Source of the DNA: Thermothelomyces thermophilus ATCC 42464
Lineage: Eukaryota; Ascomycota; Sordariomycetes; Sordariales; Chaetomiaceae
DNA: 64,000 bases
Assembly: GCF_000226095.1 (NCBI RefSeq)
Contig: NC_016478.1
Coordinates: forward strand, 372,001 to 436,000
Direction: 5' to 3'
How positions within the stretch are numbered: the first letter of the stretch is position 1; each line of letters starts with the position of its first letter. Under the pieces are notes generated by a model. That model saw only the letters and a list, made by a program, of their open reading frames with translations, did not search any database and was not told the origin of the DNA. The position numbers and the translations under genes were made by a program. Of this stretch, positions 35,895-51,087 are shown piece by piece.

Positions 35895-38709
35895 CTATCG
35901 CGCAAAAACCTTGACTACCCCATCGCCGCCGCCGCTGACGACCCAACGACCGTCCTGGCTCCAAACAACAGTGCAGACACCCTCGCCACGCATGACGCGG
36001 TGGCTTGTGATTTCCTGGGTGCAGGACCGCTTTTCTAGAGACCAGAACCGTAGGGAAGCATCATGCCCCGCACTGACTAGCTCCCGGCCGTCCGGACTGA
36101 GCGAGAGGCTGGAGATGGAGGCTGGGTGAGCGACCATGTTGTACGTGCATTGGCCTGCCCGGGTGGTCAGTAAGCTCAGGAACGCCCCCTGCCATCAGGG
36201 GGTGTGTGTGGGGAGGCGGGAGAGAGAGTGCCTCTAGGATGACTTACCGCTGTTGGCATCGAAGAACCGCACGTAACAATCCTCGTGACCCGAAATGATG
36301 ACACCCTCAACCCCAGACCCAGCCATGGCTCTACCGCCTCCCGTCGGCCCGCCACCGGCTGTGTCCTCCTCGCTGATCCCCTGATGCGGCTGGTGGTCCA
36401 GCCCGGCGGTGGTCGCGACAACCGCGTTCACGCTGGTCGACATTGTGCCATCATATGTTTCCAAGCTTGCCATAGTGCCCATCTCCTCGCCGGTGCGCGT
36501 GTCGTACACAATGATGGCGGCATCTGAGTAGCTGACCACAAATGTCTCGCCGTTCAGGCTCAATGGCGTGATACACGTAGGGCTCGCTTTTGAATTGGGG
36601 CGCGAGATGGTATGTATCAGGGTATGATGGAACGGCGAGTTCGACGCTATTGTCGGCTGCGGCGAGTTGGGGAATGCGGAACCAGAGCTCATCGAGTTGC
36701 CCCTGACACGACCACCCTGTGCGCGACGCCCGGCGGCGGGTTGGGGCGAGGTAAGCTGTGGCGGCGAGCTGACTGCCCACACCTTCACGTTGCCATCCGC
36801 TGCGCCGGACACGAGAAGGATGCGGTCTGGTGTTCCATACGGATTGGATTGACCGAAAATGGCGCCCAGATTGGTGGGCAGAACGCATAGCGCCCAGACC
36901 GCGTCAGTGTGAGCGTCTATCGTCGCTTTGGGGTCTATCCTGCCCCGCTCCCAGACCCGGATCGTGGCATCTTGCCCGCCAGAAAAGATCCAACCGTCGC
37001 CCTGCGCCCGCCCGCCAGTTGAGAAGTTTGGAGCGGGAGACCACGAGGTCAGCGAGAGGACCGCTCCGACGTGGCCGCGATGTGTGAAGTCGGCTACGAC
37101 ATCGAGATCGGAGCTGCCCGCATTCACGTGCCCCGGGTGCCGGTCGGGAATGTGGAACCGTTTGATCGTCCCGTCATCCCCGGCCGTGCAGATCTCGGGC
37201 TCTCCGGGGCTGCCACCCCCGGAGAAGATCACCGTCCGAACCGTGTCCAAATGTCCGCGTAAACCGAACTTGAGCTTGAAGTTGGAGCCTTCGGTCTTCG
37301 GGCCCAGCGAATGCAGCGACAGCTCGTGTTCTGCACTCCTCCTGCGGGCCATTGTGTTTGAGCTCTTCCTACGGTGCGCGAGCGGTGCGCGATTTGGCGA
37401 TTTGGGGATGTTGTCTGCTGTAGGGAACACATCGGTATCGGGGCGGTTGGACGAAACTTGCTGTGGTTGGGTAGGCGCAGAGGCGTCCGGGAAGTTGGCG
37501 TCGTTGAAGTCCCAGCTATCTATCTCGGAGACGCCACGTTTCTCGGCGCCATCTCTCTTTTCTTCGTTCCTGCTGGCTTGTGTGGGTTGGCTAGCGAGGT
37601 CAGATCCCTGCTCTGTCGCCGTCTTTCCTGATGTAGATCCTTGACTTGGCCACTCCGCAAAATATCCGTACCCCGCAGCGGCATGTTCATTGTTCGAGGC
37701 GCGAGCCATTTGCGCAGCATGATTCTCGAGCGTTTTCACCGGGATGTTTCCGGGTGCGGGAGGCGCAGGCGGCTGGTTGTTCGGAGTGGGAACCGGGCGC
37801 GCTTGCGAAGCAAGAAACTCGCGGACATGGTTCTGTTGGGGTTGTTGCTGCTGCTGCTGTTGCTGTTGTTGCTGTTGCTGTTGTTGCTGTTGCTGTTGTT
37901 GCTGTTGCTGTTGTTGCTGTTGCTGCTGTTGCTGCTGCTGCTGTTGCTGCTGCCGAAGGCCCTGTTGGTAGGATTGGTCCAAGAGCGGCTGACCCAATCC
38001 ATCACCCTCCCGCAAATCTTCGATCATGGGTAGTGGGGGGGACTCCCTTGGGGGTAATGGGTTGGCGGGAGTGATCATCAGGTAAGTAAATTCGGCTTGA
38101 CACTGGTCGAGGAAAGACTTGAGCTCGTTTCGTGAGGCTTCTTCGTCGGCAAGACTGGCTTCGAGTGAGCCTCCCTCCATCGAAGGGCGGCTTGGCTTCT
38201 CTGATGACGCTGCAGTTCCCGTGGATACATTAGCCTGACGACCCCCGAGAGAGGAGGGAGGGGCAAAGGCGGCTCTCGTGGAGGACTCACGCCGTAATTT
38301 TTCCTGAAGTAACGAGGCACGATCCAGCTTGGGCTCTGGCTCGGCCGTCTTGCCGGACTTCAGCAGGGCGGCCTGGTCCTTGACCTTCTTCTCTAGTATC
38401 GCGACGTATTTCTTCAGGGCCTTTTGCGTCGCGTCGGCTCTCCTCGCCTGTCCCTCGAGACTGGCTATTCTGCTCTTCATTTCCTGCTTCTCGATTTCCC
38501 AGGCATTGCGGTCGCGTTCATGGCGATGCCATTCCGTCTGCAGAAAGCGCATGACCCCTGTGTAGGCGAGACGTTAACCATTGACACGCTCCGTCGCGCC
38601 GGCTGCTGCACCAACCTTGAAGGGTGTACTCGGTCGTTGGCGGCTGGTTGGCATTGTTCCCCATCATGCCGCCCGTTTCACCCAATCCACCCGCTCCGTT
38701 CGTGCCCAT
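35895..38709 (-). CDS. Striatin family protein (PRO11-like), STRIPAK scaffold
   Basis: Regulatory B-type subunit of PP2A and core scaffold of the STRIPAK complex, which in Sordaria and Neurospora controls cell fusion and fruiting (known). Three exons: 38,709-38,616, 38,557-36,248 and 36,154-35,895; product 887 aa. The conserved N-terminus [16 protein letters not shown] spans intron 1, followed by a Lys/Glu-rich coiled coil (about residues 40-105). The middle is disordered and carries 37 consecutive Gln (residues about 234-270, bases 37,842-37,952, mixed CAG/CAA). WD40 repeats fill about residues 455-887, ending [13 protein letters not shown]; the last exon supplies the final two repeats. The first WD entry is [16 protein letters not shown]. 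Start chosen because exon 1 restores the family N-terminus. Confidence 0.96.
37842..37952 (-). repeat. CAG/CAA repeat encoding 37 glutamines in striatin
   Basis: A perfect in-frame trinucleotide tract mixing CAG and CAA. The interruptions by CAA suggest some stability; length is expected to vary between strains. Confidence 0.95.
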
Positions 38710-39533
38710 GGCGGTTGTCGGGGCAAGAGTTTAGACGTCGCAAGCCACAAAGGAGACCGATCCGGCCATGGACAGGCCGATGCGCGGGCGATGAGCGGTT
38801 GTGGGGTTGTGGCCAGAGCTCTCTGCACGGAGCTCCGAGTCTCGTGGCCCAGGCCGGCAAAAAATAAAGACCTGGCCCCTGGGAATCTGATTGCTTTTGC
38901 ACCTCAAGCAGAAACCCAATGAACGGGAAATCAAGCACGCAACGCTGGTTCGAAACGACGGAATGGGGAATAGGGACCTTCGTGCCGGAGATCGATAGGC
39001 AAGGGTGGTTTTTTTTTTTCCTTCTCTCGTTTTTTCCCCTTTTTGGACTGCGACAGGTCCGCAAGCAGGGCGGCAATGCTCGCCTGTTGCTTGGAGATGT
39101 CGTGCTGGCCAAAGGCGATAGGCCCTGGGCGGCCCACAGATAGCGAGGGAGCTGGCACGGCTGACGAATCACAGTCCATCGCTACATGCTCATGAGGCTA
39201 CAAGGCATCCAGTCCCCCTCAAGGGGGCTTGTTCTCATGCGGGCGTGCTGAACTCCGTTTGGGTACGGAGTACTTGTAGTGAACACGGAACTTTGGCGGA
39301 AAGCCTATTGCACCAACTCTGTAGTGCGCAAGAAGAGAGGGCTGTATCATAACATATCAAATTGCATTGCTCAAGTGTTTCACGTGTCTTGCAATAATTA
39401 CTTCCAAGCTGAACCTTTTTTTCGTGTGTGTGTTGGTGTGCTGGACACCATGCATGATGTCCTCCATCCAGACCAGGATCCGAGAACGTTTTGTTCCACT
39501 TCGGATCAAGATCACAATGGCACATTGATACCT
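38710..39533. other. Intergenic between striatin and RAD14
   Basis: Upstream of striatin and downstream of RAD14. A T-rich stretch lies at about 39,006-39,045. No gene recognised. Confidence 0.6.
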
Positions 39534-40856
39534 TCACAGCTCCAACTCTTCAACCTCCATGTTACATGTCACGCATGTCTTAACCGTTATCCCCTCTGCG
39601 TTCTCTACCGCCCGGCCCCATTCATGCACGTGCTTCCCGCTGCCGCCGACTGTGTCTCCGAACTTGGTCGCTTTTCCTATCCCTCCCAGGACGCCAGTGC
39701 TACTTCCTGATTTTGTATTGTTGCGCCTAAAGGCCTCGGTCCTTGTCTTGCGCTTCAGATCCAGTAGCTTTTCCTTGAACTTGGCTTCCTTACGCCTCTT
39801 TTTGTCCGCCTCACGCCTCTCAAACTCGGCGTCCAAGGCTTCGGGCGAACCCCACTTGTGGTTGAATGCGTAATCCTCGACCTGGTATCGGAGAAAGAGC
39901 ATCATATCGTGCCAGTGAGACTTGTGAGGGTTTGGTTTTGAAAGATGTGGGAGAAGCTCGGTGTCTTTGAGTTCGGCTACGAAGGACGGTCAGCAGGCCG
40001 TATTGAATTGATTCGACGTTCGCCAGCGGATCGACTTACGGTCCGTCAATAGGTAGTCCTCCTTGCACTCCGTCTTGGTGAGAAGGCTGTATTTTTCCGG
40101 ATACTTCTCCTTGCACGTGTTACACACTGCGCAGTGAAACACTTCCTCCCAAACAAAGTCGATCTCTACGGTGCCGCACTCGCGACACCTTTTCTTCGTC
40201 TTCTCGTCGGCAAGAACGCTTAAGGCTGGCCCGAAGGGGCCAGACTTGTTCTGCTGCAGCTTTTTGATCAGCTGCATCCGCTCCCACTCGGCTACCGTCA
40301 TGTGCGCTGGCTTCTGCTCGGATCCGGACGGGGCAGAGGAGGCACCCGTCGACATGCTCTTGCTCCATGGGTCATCCTCTGTGCTCAAAAAGCCGCCTTT
40401 GGTGTCGGTCATGGCACTGAAGTTGTAGTCGACATATTTGCTGAACTTGCGCGACACGGGCCGCAGATCGCTGTTGTCTGTGTTGGCGCCATCTTTGGAG
40501 GGGTTTGCGCGCGCATCACGGTTCGTCGCGGGTACCTCGGATCGTGAGATCGATGCGTACGGCCGCTTCCTTCCGGCCGGGCCAGTCAGTTGAATATCTC
40601 CCGCGTCGACAAAGCCAGAGGCTGTCCGCGGCTCGGCCGGGGGTTGAACGGATCGTTGCTCTGCTTCGCGCTGGTGGCGGATGGCTTTGGCACGCAGTCG
40701 CGACACTTCCTGTAGGCCAAGCGATTAGTAAAGCCACAAAATGGCAGGGATGCAAGCACTCACTATGCGGCGGGTGACTTCTGGTGTCGGCGGGGATGTC
40801 GACCGTCTTGAAGCGGATTGTGATTGTGGTTGTGGTGGGGTGCCTGGACGGTCCAT
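39534..40856 (-). CDS. RAD14: RAD14/XPA nucleotide excision repair damage-recognition protein
   Basis: Verifies damage in nucleotide excision repair by binding kinked DNA, RPA and TFIIH. Three exons: 40,856-40,764, 40,709-40,040 and 39,976-39,534, with 54- and 63-nt GT-AG introns; product 401 aa. Exon 1 gives MDRPGTPPQPQSQSASRRS and joins to EVSRLRAKAIRHQREAEQ, the basic N-terminal helix. The zinc finger CRECGTVEIDFVWEEVFHCAVC is at about residues 205-226 (C-x2-C...C-x2-C). The DNA-binding domain continues YSLLTKTECKEDYLLTD, across the intron to PELKDTELLPHLSKPNPHK, then WHDMMLFLRYQVEDYAF and a basic helix. Intact and typical. Confidence 0.96.
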
Positions 40857-41468
40857 GGTAGAGCGGGACCCGCGGGCGAGTTAGACATGCAAAGTGTCGT
40901 GCGTCGGGAACTCGGTAATTGAAAGGAAGCGTGCGAAAGACCTCTGAGCGCCTAAGTTGCACACCGTTCACCTTTTGCCCTTCTCGTTTTCGTTTGTTTT
41001 CTTTTTTTCCTTCTTTGTCAGGGTCGCGAAGAGATCGATCTGTGCAGAGGAACCCAAAGTTTGTCAAGCAGTTAAGATTCAGGGAACCAGGCAGGTGCCA
41101 TGCTTCAGGGAATGACGCTGATGCAGGGGTCCAGCCACCCCGTGGGCCCGGACCTGCAACCAGTTACACCTTGGAAGTTCAAGGTCGGCTCTGGACAGAA
41201 CTCCCGAATACGTGTTCGCATCACTTGATAACGAAGTCCGCTGAATCGAAAACGAAATATAATGATGCTCTGAAGGTGGCGGATGGCCCGTTCCTGAATC
41301 ATCGCGTAACCAAACGGAATGCTCCATTATCTGCTCCTAAAGATGGCATCCCGCCTCCGCCCTCACCACACACCCCACCGTCTAGTAACCGTGTCATGAT
41401 ATACCCGTGGCCCTGGGCTTTACTATACAGGATCTCTGCGGCTTATTCCCGTCGCAATCTCAGATCGA
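40857..41468. other. Intergenic between RAD14 and SND3
   Basis: Holds the RAD14 promoter and the SND3 3' flank. Nothing else seen. Confidence 0.6.
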
Positions 41469-42240
41469 TCACTCCTCCTTGACGCCACCGCGACCGGCCC
41501 GCTCAGCAGCCTCAACTGCCTTCTTATCGGCCTGGGCGGGCCCGTTCTGGAGGCCACTCATAAAACCCGCAGGCTGCTTGAAAGGCCTCTTCAGGTCGCC
41601 GACCGCTGGCTGGCCCCATACGTGGATCTTGGCCAGGTTCGACTCAAGCGCACCTTTGAGCGGAATGATGCTCTGAATGAGCAGAGGGTTGGTGTACTTG
41701 AAGTAAAGGTGCATCACGCCCATCATGAGGACACCCATGCCCTGAGAGCGTATGAGGTTCTTGAGCTGGCTAAGGTCGTAGGCGTGCACGGTCGTGGTGA
41801 CGAGCTTGCCCTCTTCACTCGAGCCCATCGGTGCCGGCTCGACGTACTTAAGCGTCGTCATGTCTATCGAGGGTCACAATTAGCTGTTCTGAATTCCCAA
41901 TAACGCACGGCGAATGCCCCCGCGCGCGCGTGCGCGCGTGATTCCCCTGATGGGTTGTCCCAACGTACCCTTCTTCTTGTCGATAACGGATTTTATGTAA
42001 AGGTAGATGCTAAGGACGATCAAGTTGCTAGCGACATAGACGGCGCGGCAGATGTTGAGCACATTCGGATCATCGAAAGGAATCCTCTTCGCGACCTGCA
42101 TCATTCCGAGAATGATGATCAGGTTTGTTCTGCGCCAAAACCCACGTTAGCATTCCCATGGTCCATCTCGATTGCATGTGCTGGCTCGATCGGGGAGGGG
42201 GTTGGGCGTGTCCGTACACTTGGGGGCTGAGGCCGGCCAT
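41469..42240 (-). CDS. PHO88: SND3/PHO88 ER membrane targeting protein
   Basis: ER membrane protein of the SRP-independent targeting pathway (SND), also linked to phosphate uptake in yeast. Three exons: 42,240-42,218 (23 nt), 42,129-41,969 and 41,863-41,469; product 192 aa, the usual size. The exon joins give MAGLSPQVTNLIIILGMMQV, then IPFDDPNVLNICRAVYVAS and LIVLSIYLYIKSVIDKKKD, then MTTLKYVEPAP. Membrane segments lie at about residues 8-20, 38-58 and 95-118 (GMGVLMMGVMHLYF). Intron 2 (41,968-41,864) contains a GC/GT alternating tract. The tail is Lys/Glu-rich and cytosolic. Confidence 0.95.
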
Positions 42241-45200
42241 TTTAGCTTGCGTAGATCGCGCGCAGCGAGATTGACTCGATCTTGTCCAAGGAGTGGGTTG
42301 CGGCGACAGGTTTTGCGAGCTGCGAACCGGAAGGTATCAGGGGGGATGCCGCGAGATTTTCAGTATCTAGAGATTTCCCCACAAATGGGAGGCTGCTGTA
42401 GACACGCAATGGGCCCGTGGGCTATTTTTTTGACTCGGCGACCGAGAGCTTACTTGTCAAAAAGGGGTCTTGGGCAGCTCCACTTGCAGTTCCAAGCCCG
42501 CCCACATTGTTCCTGGGCGTTGGGGCGCTTCCCTCGCTCTCCCTACCAACCGGGACTGGCCTCAATGATTTCCAAGCGCTGCCGCGGACCCACCAGGGAC
42601 GAGAAAAGACCACGTTCCCGCTTTCTCTCTGTGGGGGTTGTATTGCAATGGATACACTACATACATAATCCGTACAGTGGTGCCCGATGTCCTCCGCTAC
42701 GGAGTAGTAGGGGACTGTACGAAATACGCAGGATGCAACTCAGCTGATCAGAAATACCTGTAATACATAGGTATATACTACGTTAAAACGTAGTGTAAGG
42801 AAACCGTCCTAGATGGGGCAGTCAACTGGCCCCACTTGATAAGCAGCCAGCCTTGTCGACCTAGACGCCAGCACGCCTGTCTCGAAACTTGGCTTTAGTC
42901 AAAGGTTGTTGTTAAGAAAGTTGCTCTTATGAAGATATCAAAGAACAAGGTCATGCTTGCGGCGGCAATTATACCCTCTATGCGAGTGCCCAGTCTGGTA
43001 CGATGAATTCGCATTGCCCTTTTTACTAGGGGCCAGACAAACCGACAAACCTAATTATTACCTACCTAGGGACCCGGTAATTAGGTAGCTGAGTGCACAC
43101 CGAATTGTAAGTTTCGACTCGTTGCTAGCGTAGTGAACGGGGAGATCAAGGCAGGCAGAAGACAGGTAGTCATGTAGCTTGTTTCGGACATAACCAAACA
43201 TCTAATTAAGAGAGGGGCGATGGTCTTCGGCTGTCGTTGAAAAGTCAGGTTGGAAGAACTCTAAGTGTAAATTATTCTGTCTTCTCAACCTAACTATAAA
43301 GAAGGTAAGAAAGAATAAAAACAAAACTTCGCGATCGTACTTGGCCACTGTTATATTAGAGCGTGGAATCATATGATTAGACAGCTTGAGCCTAAACCTA
43401 TAGTAGAGTATATTAGCTGAGTCTTCTGAACCTATCTCCTACTTAGCTTCCAGGAAAATGTGCGCACAACATAAGTAGTTGTCTCCAGTTTTAGATCGCC
43501 GGAACGCCAAAAAAATTCAAGGAATTCGAGATTGCCTAAATAAAGAAGCTCCAACGTCCCCTCTTCAGCGAAACGTTAATGGCGTGGAATGTCGCTTCAA
43601 GTCAGTTGAGAGAACCCGACACTTAATTTCTCTGGTGCCTGAACTAACGTTTTTTATCCTTATACTCTGCCGCTTTATGAGAACAAACTCCGTATCAATA
43701 GAGACCGAGTTGATACATGAGCTGTCAATCCACCCTCTTCTCGTCTCGACCTAAGACAGGAGGAGACGGAGTTATCACAGCCAAAGCGGGATGCCTGTAA
43801 TCTATATGGTGTTCATACATACCTAGACTGGACAGCTTGATGGTATTCCTCCTCTCTGGAGTTACCACAGGTTTTACCTATCGAGCTTTCCACCCTCCCC
43901 TTTTTTCCCCCCCTTGCTGCTGGCCGAACTAGGTCAGGTGAGGATAGCCCCTAAAAGCCCAAATATAATATATATTTATTGGGGCTGCTGCTTCTTCATT
44001 TCTAGAGATGGCGGATCCGCTTAACAACAGATCGGAAAGCAAGAGTTGTAGACAGAGAGCCATTATCACTACGGGCGTTGGCCAACGCCAGAAGATAATT
44101 ACATACTTCCGCAATGGCATATATGTGCGGACAGTACCAATGTGATTTTGTTTCATCTATCACGCTGCCTTATTCACCGTGGCACGAGCAGCTGGCCAGT
44201 TATGCAGGGAAGCACCAACGGATTCATGGGGAGCTTTGTGACGTTGCTCTGCCTAGAGAGATGGGACCGGACATACCCTCCGCGGCCGCCGCAAATAATC
44301 ACAAAATCCAAACCTCGACACGCCTCCGAGAACTCGAGACGGACTGCCGGACGTCTCATCCCAGCAACGCGGATTTTGCCGCGCATCGGGAAAAGTCAGG
44401 GTAGTAACCTACTGGGTTGTCCTTCAGCCGGCAAGATCGGCGGATCTAAGACGACCCCCATGATTGTCAGACACAGACCTACAGAATCTTTCCCCACCGT
44501 GCCCTTCCACCCACCGCCCTCCTCGATTTGCTTCTGACTACAGGACCAAATGTGTAGGTCCAGGCAGACGCCGGGCCAGCCATCCCGACATTTCTGACAA
44601 GGCTGACAGCCCCTGGTCCACGCATGGTAACCTTTCCCTGGTCGAATAACTCAAGATACCGCCCGGTGTTCGCGGGTGAAAGTCAGGGAAGCCAAGAAGA
44701 GGATAGAGTGCACCATCAGTCCATGCGAGCTTCCATGCAACCAATCTTCACTCCTCCCCTGACGTTGTTCGCCAAGTAGTGGTGCTGCGTAGAAAGCCCC
44801 TCCCAGTGCAGAGGCAGCAATTTCATCAGCAAATGCAACCTCGTTCCTGCGCCCAGGCCGAGGTTCACCAATAGGAAGGTGCAAGATTTACCGGACAGAC
44901 CGATATGGTAGGACTGAGGACCCGGCGCGTCAGCATCATGAGGGGAAGAGGAGCGAGGGGGCTCGGGGAGAAGGCGCGAGGTAGGAAACCTGGGAACTTA
45001 ATACTATGAGCAGGCTGCCAGTGTAGCTTTAATCTATCCCCCTGGCTACCTGGGAGGGTTTCCCCGCTCCGGTAAATTTGAGAGGATGCACCCCGTACAT
45101 GCTTCGTTGGGTCGAGCCGTGGCGTGCTTACAGCCGGTGTGCCACGTTTTTGGCGGGTTCCCCCAGTCTCGGCTAATAGAATTCCCCGACTTCCATTTGG

Positions 45201-45556
45201 CAGAGAAGCTTTCGAGAAAGAAATCTCCGCATCCGAGTCTGGGGAAATTGTGGAGGAGGTTGCACCAAGTAATCCGTACTTCGAGAGACACCGTGTGAGA
45301 TTCCCACGAACCCTTGTATCCTGACAAGGGGCGGTCGTGGTTCTGGGGAAGAGCAGGGGATCTATCTCGAAAGAGGGGAAACAGATCTGAGTTGGAAGGT
45401 TTAAAGAGGGTTCACAACTCTGAAATCCTCGTCCGCATCGGTCAGATGGACGTAAACTCAGTTCGCCCACTCGCACTCGCCTGCTTCTGTTGACTTCCTC
45501 GCCGAGCCTATCCCCTTGTCTGGTCTGCTGTGTTTCGGTCGTTTGTGTCGGGCAGC
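42241..45556. other. Gene-poor stretch, 3.3 kb
   Basis: No gene recognised. Composition drops towards AT between about 42,700 and 44,150. There is a near-palindrome with 8-bp arms at 42,777-42,794 (ACTACGTT/AACGTAGT) and an interrupted inverted repeat around 43,049-43,090 built on ACCTAATTA/TAATTAGGT. It separates the housekeeping block from the polysaccharide-degrading genes and must hold the promoter of the flavoenzyme. Confidence 0.5.
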
Positions 45557-48062
<2,506 letters not shown>

Positions 48063-50338
48063 TGGTTTGCTGCTTCAGCTCTCAAATAAATCTGGGGTCG
48101 GAGGGGTGAAGGTGTGGAGAGGGGAGGTTTATCGGCATTTCCATGGCTGTACGGGAAGTTGTTGAACCGCCCGAGAGTTGATTTCCGTTATTACTTATTG
48201 ATTTGCAGTAATCCATAGATTGCGCGACAGTGTCCGGCTGTGTGACTTTTGTGCCCTGTCTTGACAGCCAAACCGAGAGCTCAAGGGTGGATGAGTGTAG
48301 GGTCGGTTGGTCGGTATTGCGTGCAGTCACGGTCTGGGAAGGTGGTGGAGCTCTTTCTCCGGAGCTCCGGTCAGTTCCTTCCAAATGAACGCGATTGAAA
48401 CCACGCGCCTTCCGCAGCACTGCCTCATTGCTATAAGAAACTTGGCGGTACCATCCTAGGTCATTTTTTTTTGGTGATGGATCGATCCAAGGAATAGTCT
48501 CCCTCCCTCTCTCTCTCTCCCCCCTCCCGAAACTGTCTGAAACTGCCAGTATGGAACCCACCCTCCACAGCTCCTGGAAACAACATTGACCCCGGCATGA
48601 GCGAATCACCGCTTCCACGGACCGCTTCCTTACAGATAGAAGCGCATCAATAAATGCGCATCTGAGCAATTCGCCACTTTCGAGCAACACATGAGGTGGT
48701 GAACGAAAAATAAAAGGGGAAGGGCGGAAAGGGTGAGTGGGCTGTTGTTCGAGGAGATCGAACCCAGCCAGCTTGGCTCGGGGGCCGTTCCCGGATTTTC
48801 CGGGCGTGACGTGACTGCGAAGACTAATTACATGAAAACTGCCAGGACTACATGGAGCCTTAGGTAGCAAAGAGAGGCTACCCTCCTTTCAACGCAACAC
48901 CATAGTTAAGTAGAGCCCAAAGTCGCGCTCGTCGATGACTACCCGCCCCCACGGGCTACTTTAGCGTGACAAGGTCTTCCGCGCCCATGGTTCGGATTTG
49001 GATCGGTAGCATACAACGCACTTGCGTCATTTTCGATTATTGCCGACGCTTGAGGTCCTAGGTACCTCCATTTGGCACCATCATTGACTTGCTACGGGAA
49101 GGGTAAGTCAGGTACACCTAGTGTAACTGTTTCGGGATGACGAGCAAAGCCGGCTGCCATGAACCGTTCGTACACAGCACACCAGTACCGCGTCTCCAAA
49201 AACGGCCGTGGCTGTGTGTCCCTGGTTAGCTCCTCAGTCTTGAGCTCGATGGTTGCTAATTATGTGTAGCGCGCGTCGGTAGCGACCCAATCCCCTCCCC
49301 CCTTCTCTCCTGGCAAGAAGTCGTCACATCTCGGGAGCTCCCCTGCCTGGCACGCGGCGGAAGTACGGGACGGAGGGCCACCAAGTTGTCCTGGTATTCG
49401 GACCGGTTCAGGTTGGCAGCGAATCCGCGCATCGGAGGAATGGTGAAGAAGGAAGGGGGCCTTAAGGGGTATTGCCTTGTGGAGCACGTATCATGCGCCA
49501 TCGCACACCACACACCGCGGACAGCGGTTGTGTTTCTCTTGGACTGCAAGGACAGCAAAGCATGCAGGTACCTGAGTGTCCAGGACTGCCTAAATACATT
49601 GGCGCCCGGACGTGTGGATCGACCGAGGGTCCCCGGCTCCCGAGGGAATGGGAAATCTAGGTCGGGCACACGTTGTATGCGCGCAGGAGTTCATCAAGAA
49701 TGACAAAGGCCATGAGCGAGAGATGACGCAGCGGCCGGAGACTCGGTTCGAAATAATAGTCTCTACTTCTGCTTCACTTGAAGAACCGAGACTCTCACCG
49801 CGTCGCCTGCGCGGGATTCATGCACTCCACACGGCGCCCGCAGGAGTCGTTTGACTGGACCGCGGGCCACTGGGCATGGCCAGCTGGGCGGCGGAGCCAA
49901 ATGCCGTCGATGTGTTTGGAATCGTCAACAATATCGGCGTGGCGCCTGAGTGGTCGCCGCTGCATTTTAGCCGGCCGGGCCAAGGCGGCAGAGCGCTCCC
50001 GAAACCCAGGACGGTGTAACCCTGGCTGGAATCCGGGAATGCCAGGTCTTGCCAAGGAGAGTAAGTCGGGGCCATGGACCGGAAACCTTCTCGATCTGGG
50101 GAGGATTTGCAAATACCGACGACGAGCGGCCGGCGGCCGGCCGGGGGTGGGGGGAAAGGGGAGAAAGCAGAGAAGCAGGCTCCTTGGCCAGGGGCCAGGG
50201 CATATAAGGACGGGAATAAGGCCTCGTAGCGAAGCGGCGTTCTGAAAAGGAGGAACAGAACTAACGAAGACGACCCAAGCATACCAAGGTCGTGTTGATT
50301 AGCACCCCCGATTCTTCCAGTTCTTTCCGCCATCTGCA
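48063..50338. other. Intergenic, promoter side of the first AA9 gene
   Basis: 2.3 kb with no recognised gene. A 789-nt minus-strand open frame (48,082-48,870) opens with TTG, lacks an early ATG and shows no family. CGG/CCG-rich sequence lies near 50,125-50,152, upstream of the AA9 gene. Confidence 0.55.
50203..50208 (+). promoter_or_regulatory. TATA box of first AA9 gene
   Basis: CATATAAGG, about 131 bp upstream of the AA9 ATG. A proper TATA box suits a strongly induced secreted-enzyme gene; inference only. Confidence 0.5.
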
Positions 50339-51087
50339 ATGCTGACAACAACCTTCGCCCTCCTGACGGCCGCTCTCGGCGTCAGCGCCCATTATACCCT
50401 CCCCAGGGTCGGGACCGGTTCCGACTGGCAGCACGTGCGGCGGGCTGACAACTGGCAAAACAACGGCTTCGTCGGCGACGTCAACTCGGAGCAGATCAGG
50501 TGCTTCCAGGCGACCCCTGCCGGCGCCCAAGACGTCTACACTGTTCAGGCGGGATCGACCGTGACCTACCACGCCAACCCCAGTATCTACCACCCCGGCC
50601 CCATGCAGTTCTACCTGGCCCGCGTTCCGGACGGACAGGACGTCAAGTCGTGGACCGGCGAGGGTGCCGTGTGGTTCAAGGTGTACGAGGAGCAGCCTCA
50701 ATTTGGCGCCCAGCTGACCTGGCCTAGCAACGGTGCGTTGATCATTTTCCTTCTTCTTCCTTCTTTCTTCCGTTGCATATGCTAACTGTTCTCTTGCTTG
50801 CAGGCAAGAGCTCGTTCGAGGTTCCTATCCCCAGCTGCATTCGGGCGGGCAACTACCTCCTCCGCGCTGAGCACATCGCCCTGCACGTTGCCCAAAGCCA
50901 GGGCGGCGCCCAGTTCTACATCTCGTGCGCCCAGCTCCAGGTCACTGGTGGCGGCAGCACCGAGCCTTCTCAGAAGGTTTCCTTCCCGGGTGCCTACAAG
51001 TCCACCGACCCCGGCATTCTTATCAACATCAACTACCCCGTCCCTACCTCGTACCAGAATCCGGGTCCGGCTGTCTTCCGTTGCTAA
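50339..51087 (+). CDS. AA9 lytic polysaccharide monooxygenase (first copy)
   Basis: Secreted copper enzyme that cleaves cellulose or hemicellulose oxidatively with reductant and H2O2/O2. Two exons: 50,339-50,732 and 50,804-51,087, 71-nt intron; product 225 aa. Signal peptide [17 protein letters not shown] ends before His18, the N-terminal copper-binding His of the histidine brace. The second brace His is His85 in [11 protein letters not shown], and the axial Tyr is Tyr170 in [10 protein letters not shown], with the conserved Gln168. RAEHIALH is the expected second-sphere block. There is no CBM1, so it is a single-domain enzyme ending NPGPAVFRC. It pairs with a diverged second copy 1.0 kb downstream and a CDH-like flavoenzyme upstream. 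Regioselectivity cannot be told from sequence alone. Confidence 0.95.

Noticed and set aside
37641-38074. Poly-Leu, poly-Cys and poly-Val/Ala frames on the plus strand
   Set aside because: Readings of the striatin CAG/CAA repeat in other frames.
43479-43754. Open frame of 91 codons in the gene-poor stretch
   Set aside because: Opens with TTG, no family resemblance, lies in lower-GC sequence; not supported as a gene.
48720-48800. GGTTCGA-type T-loop motif on the minus strand, possible tRNA
   Set aside because: No matching acceptor stem, anticodon arm or D arm around it.
48082-48870. Minus-strand open frame of 262 codons downstream of the flavoenzyme
   Set aside because: Begins with TTG, no early ATG, no domain or family pattern, and overlaps the 3' flank of the flavoenzyme gene.
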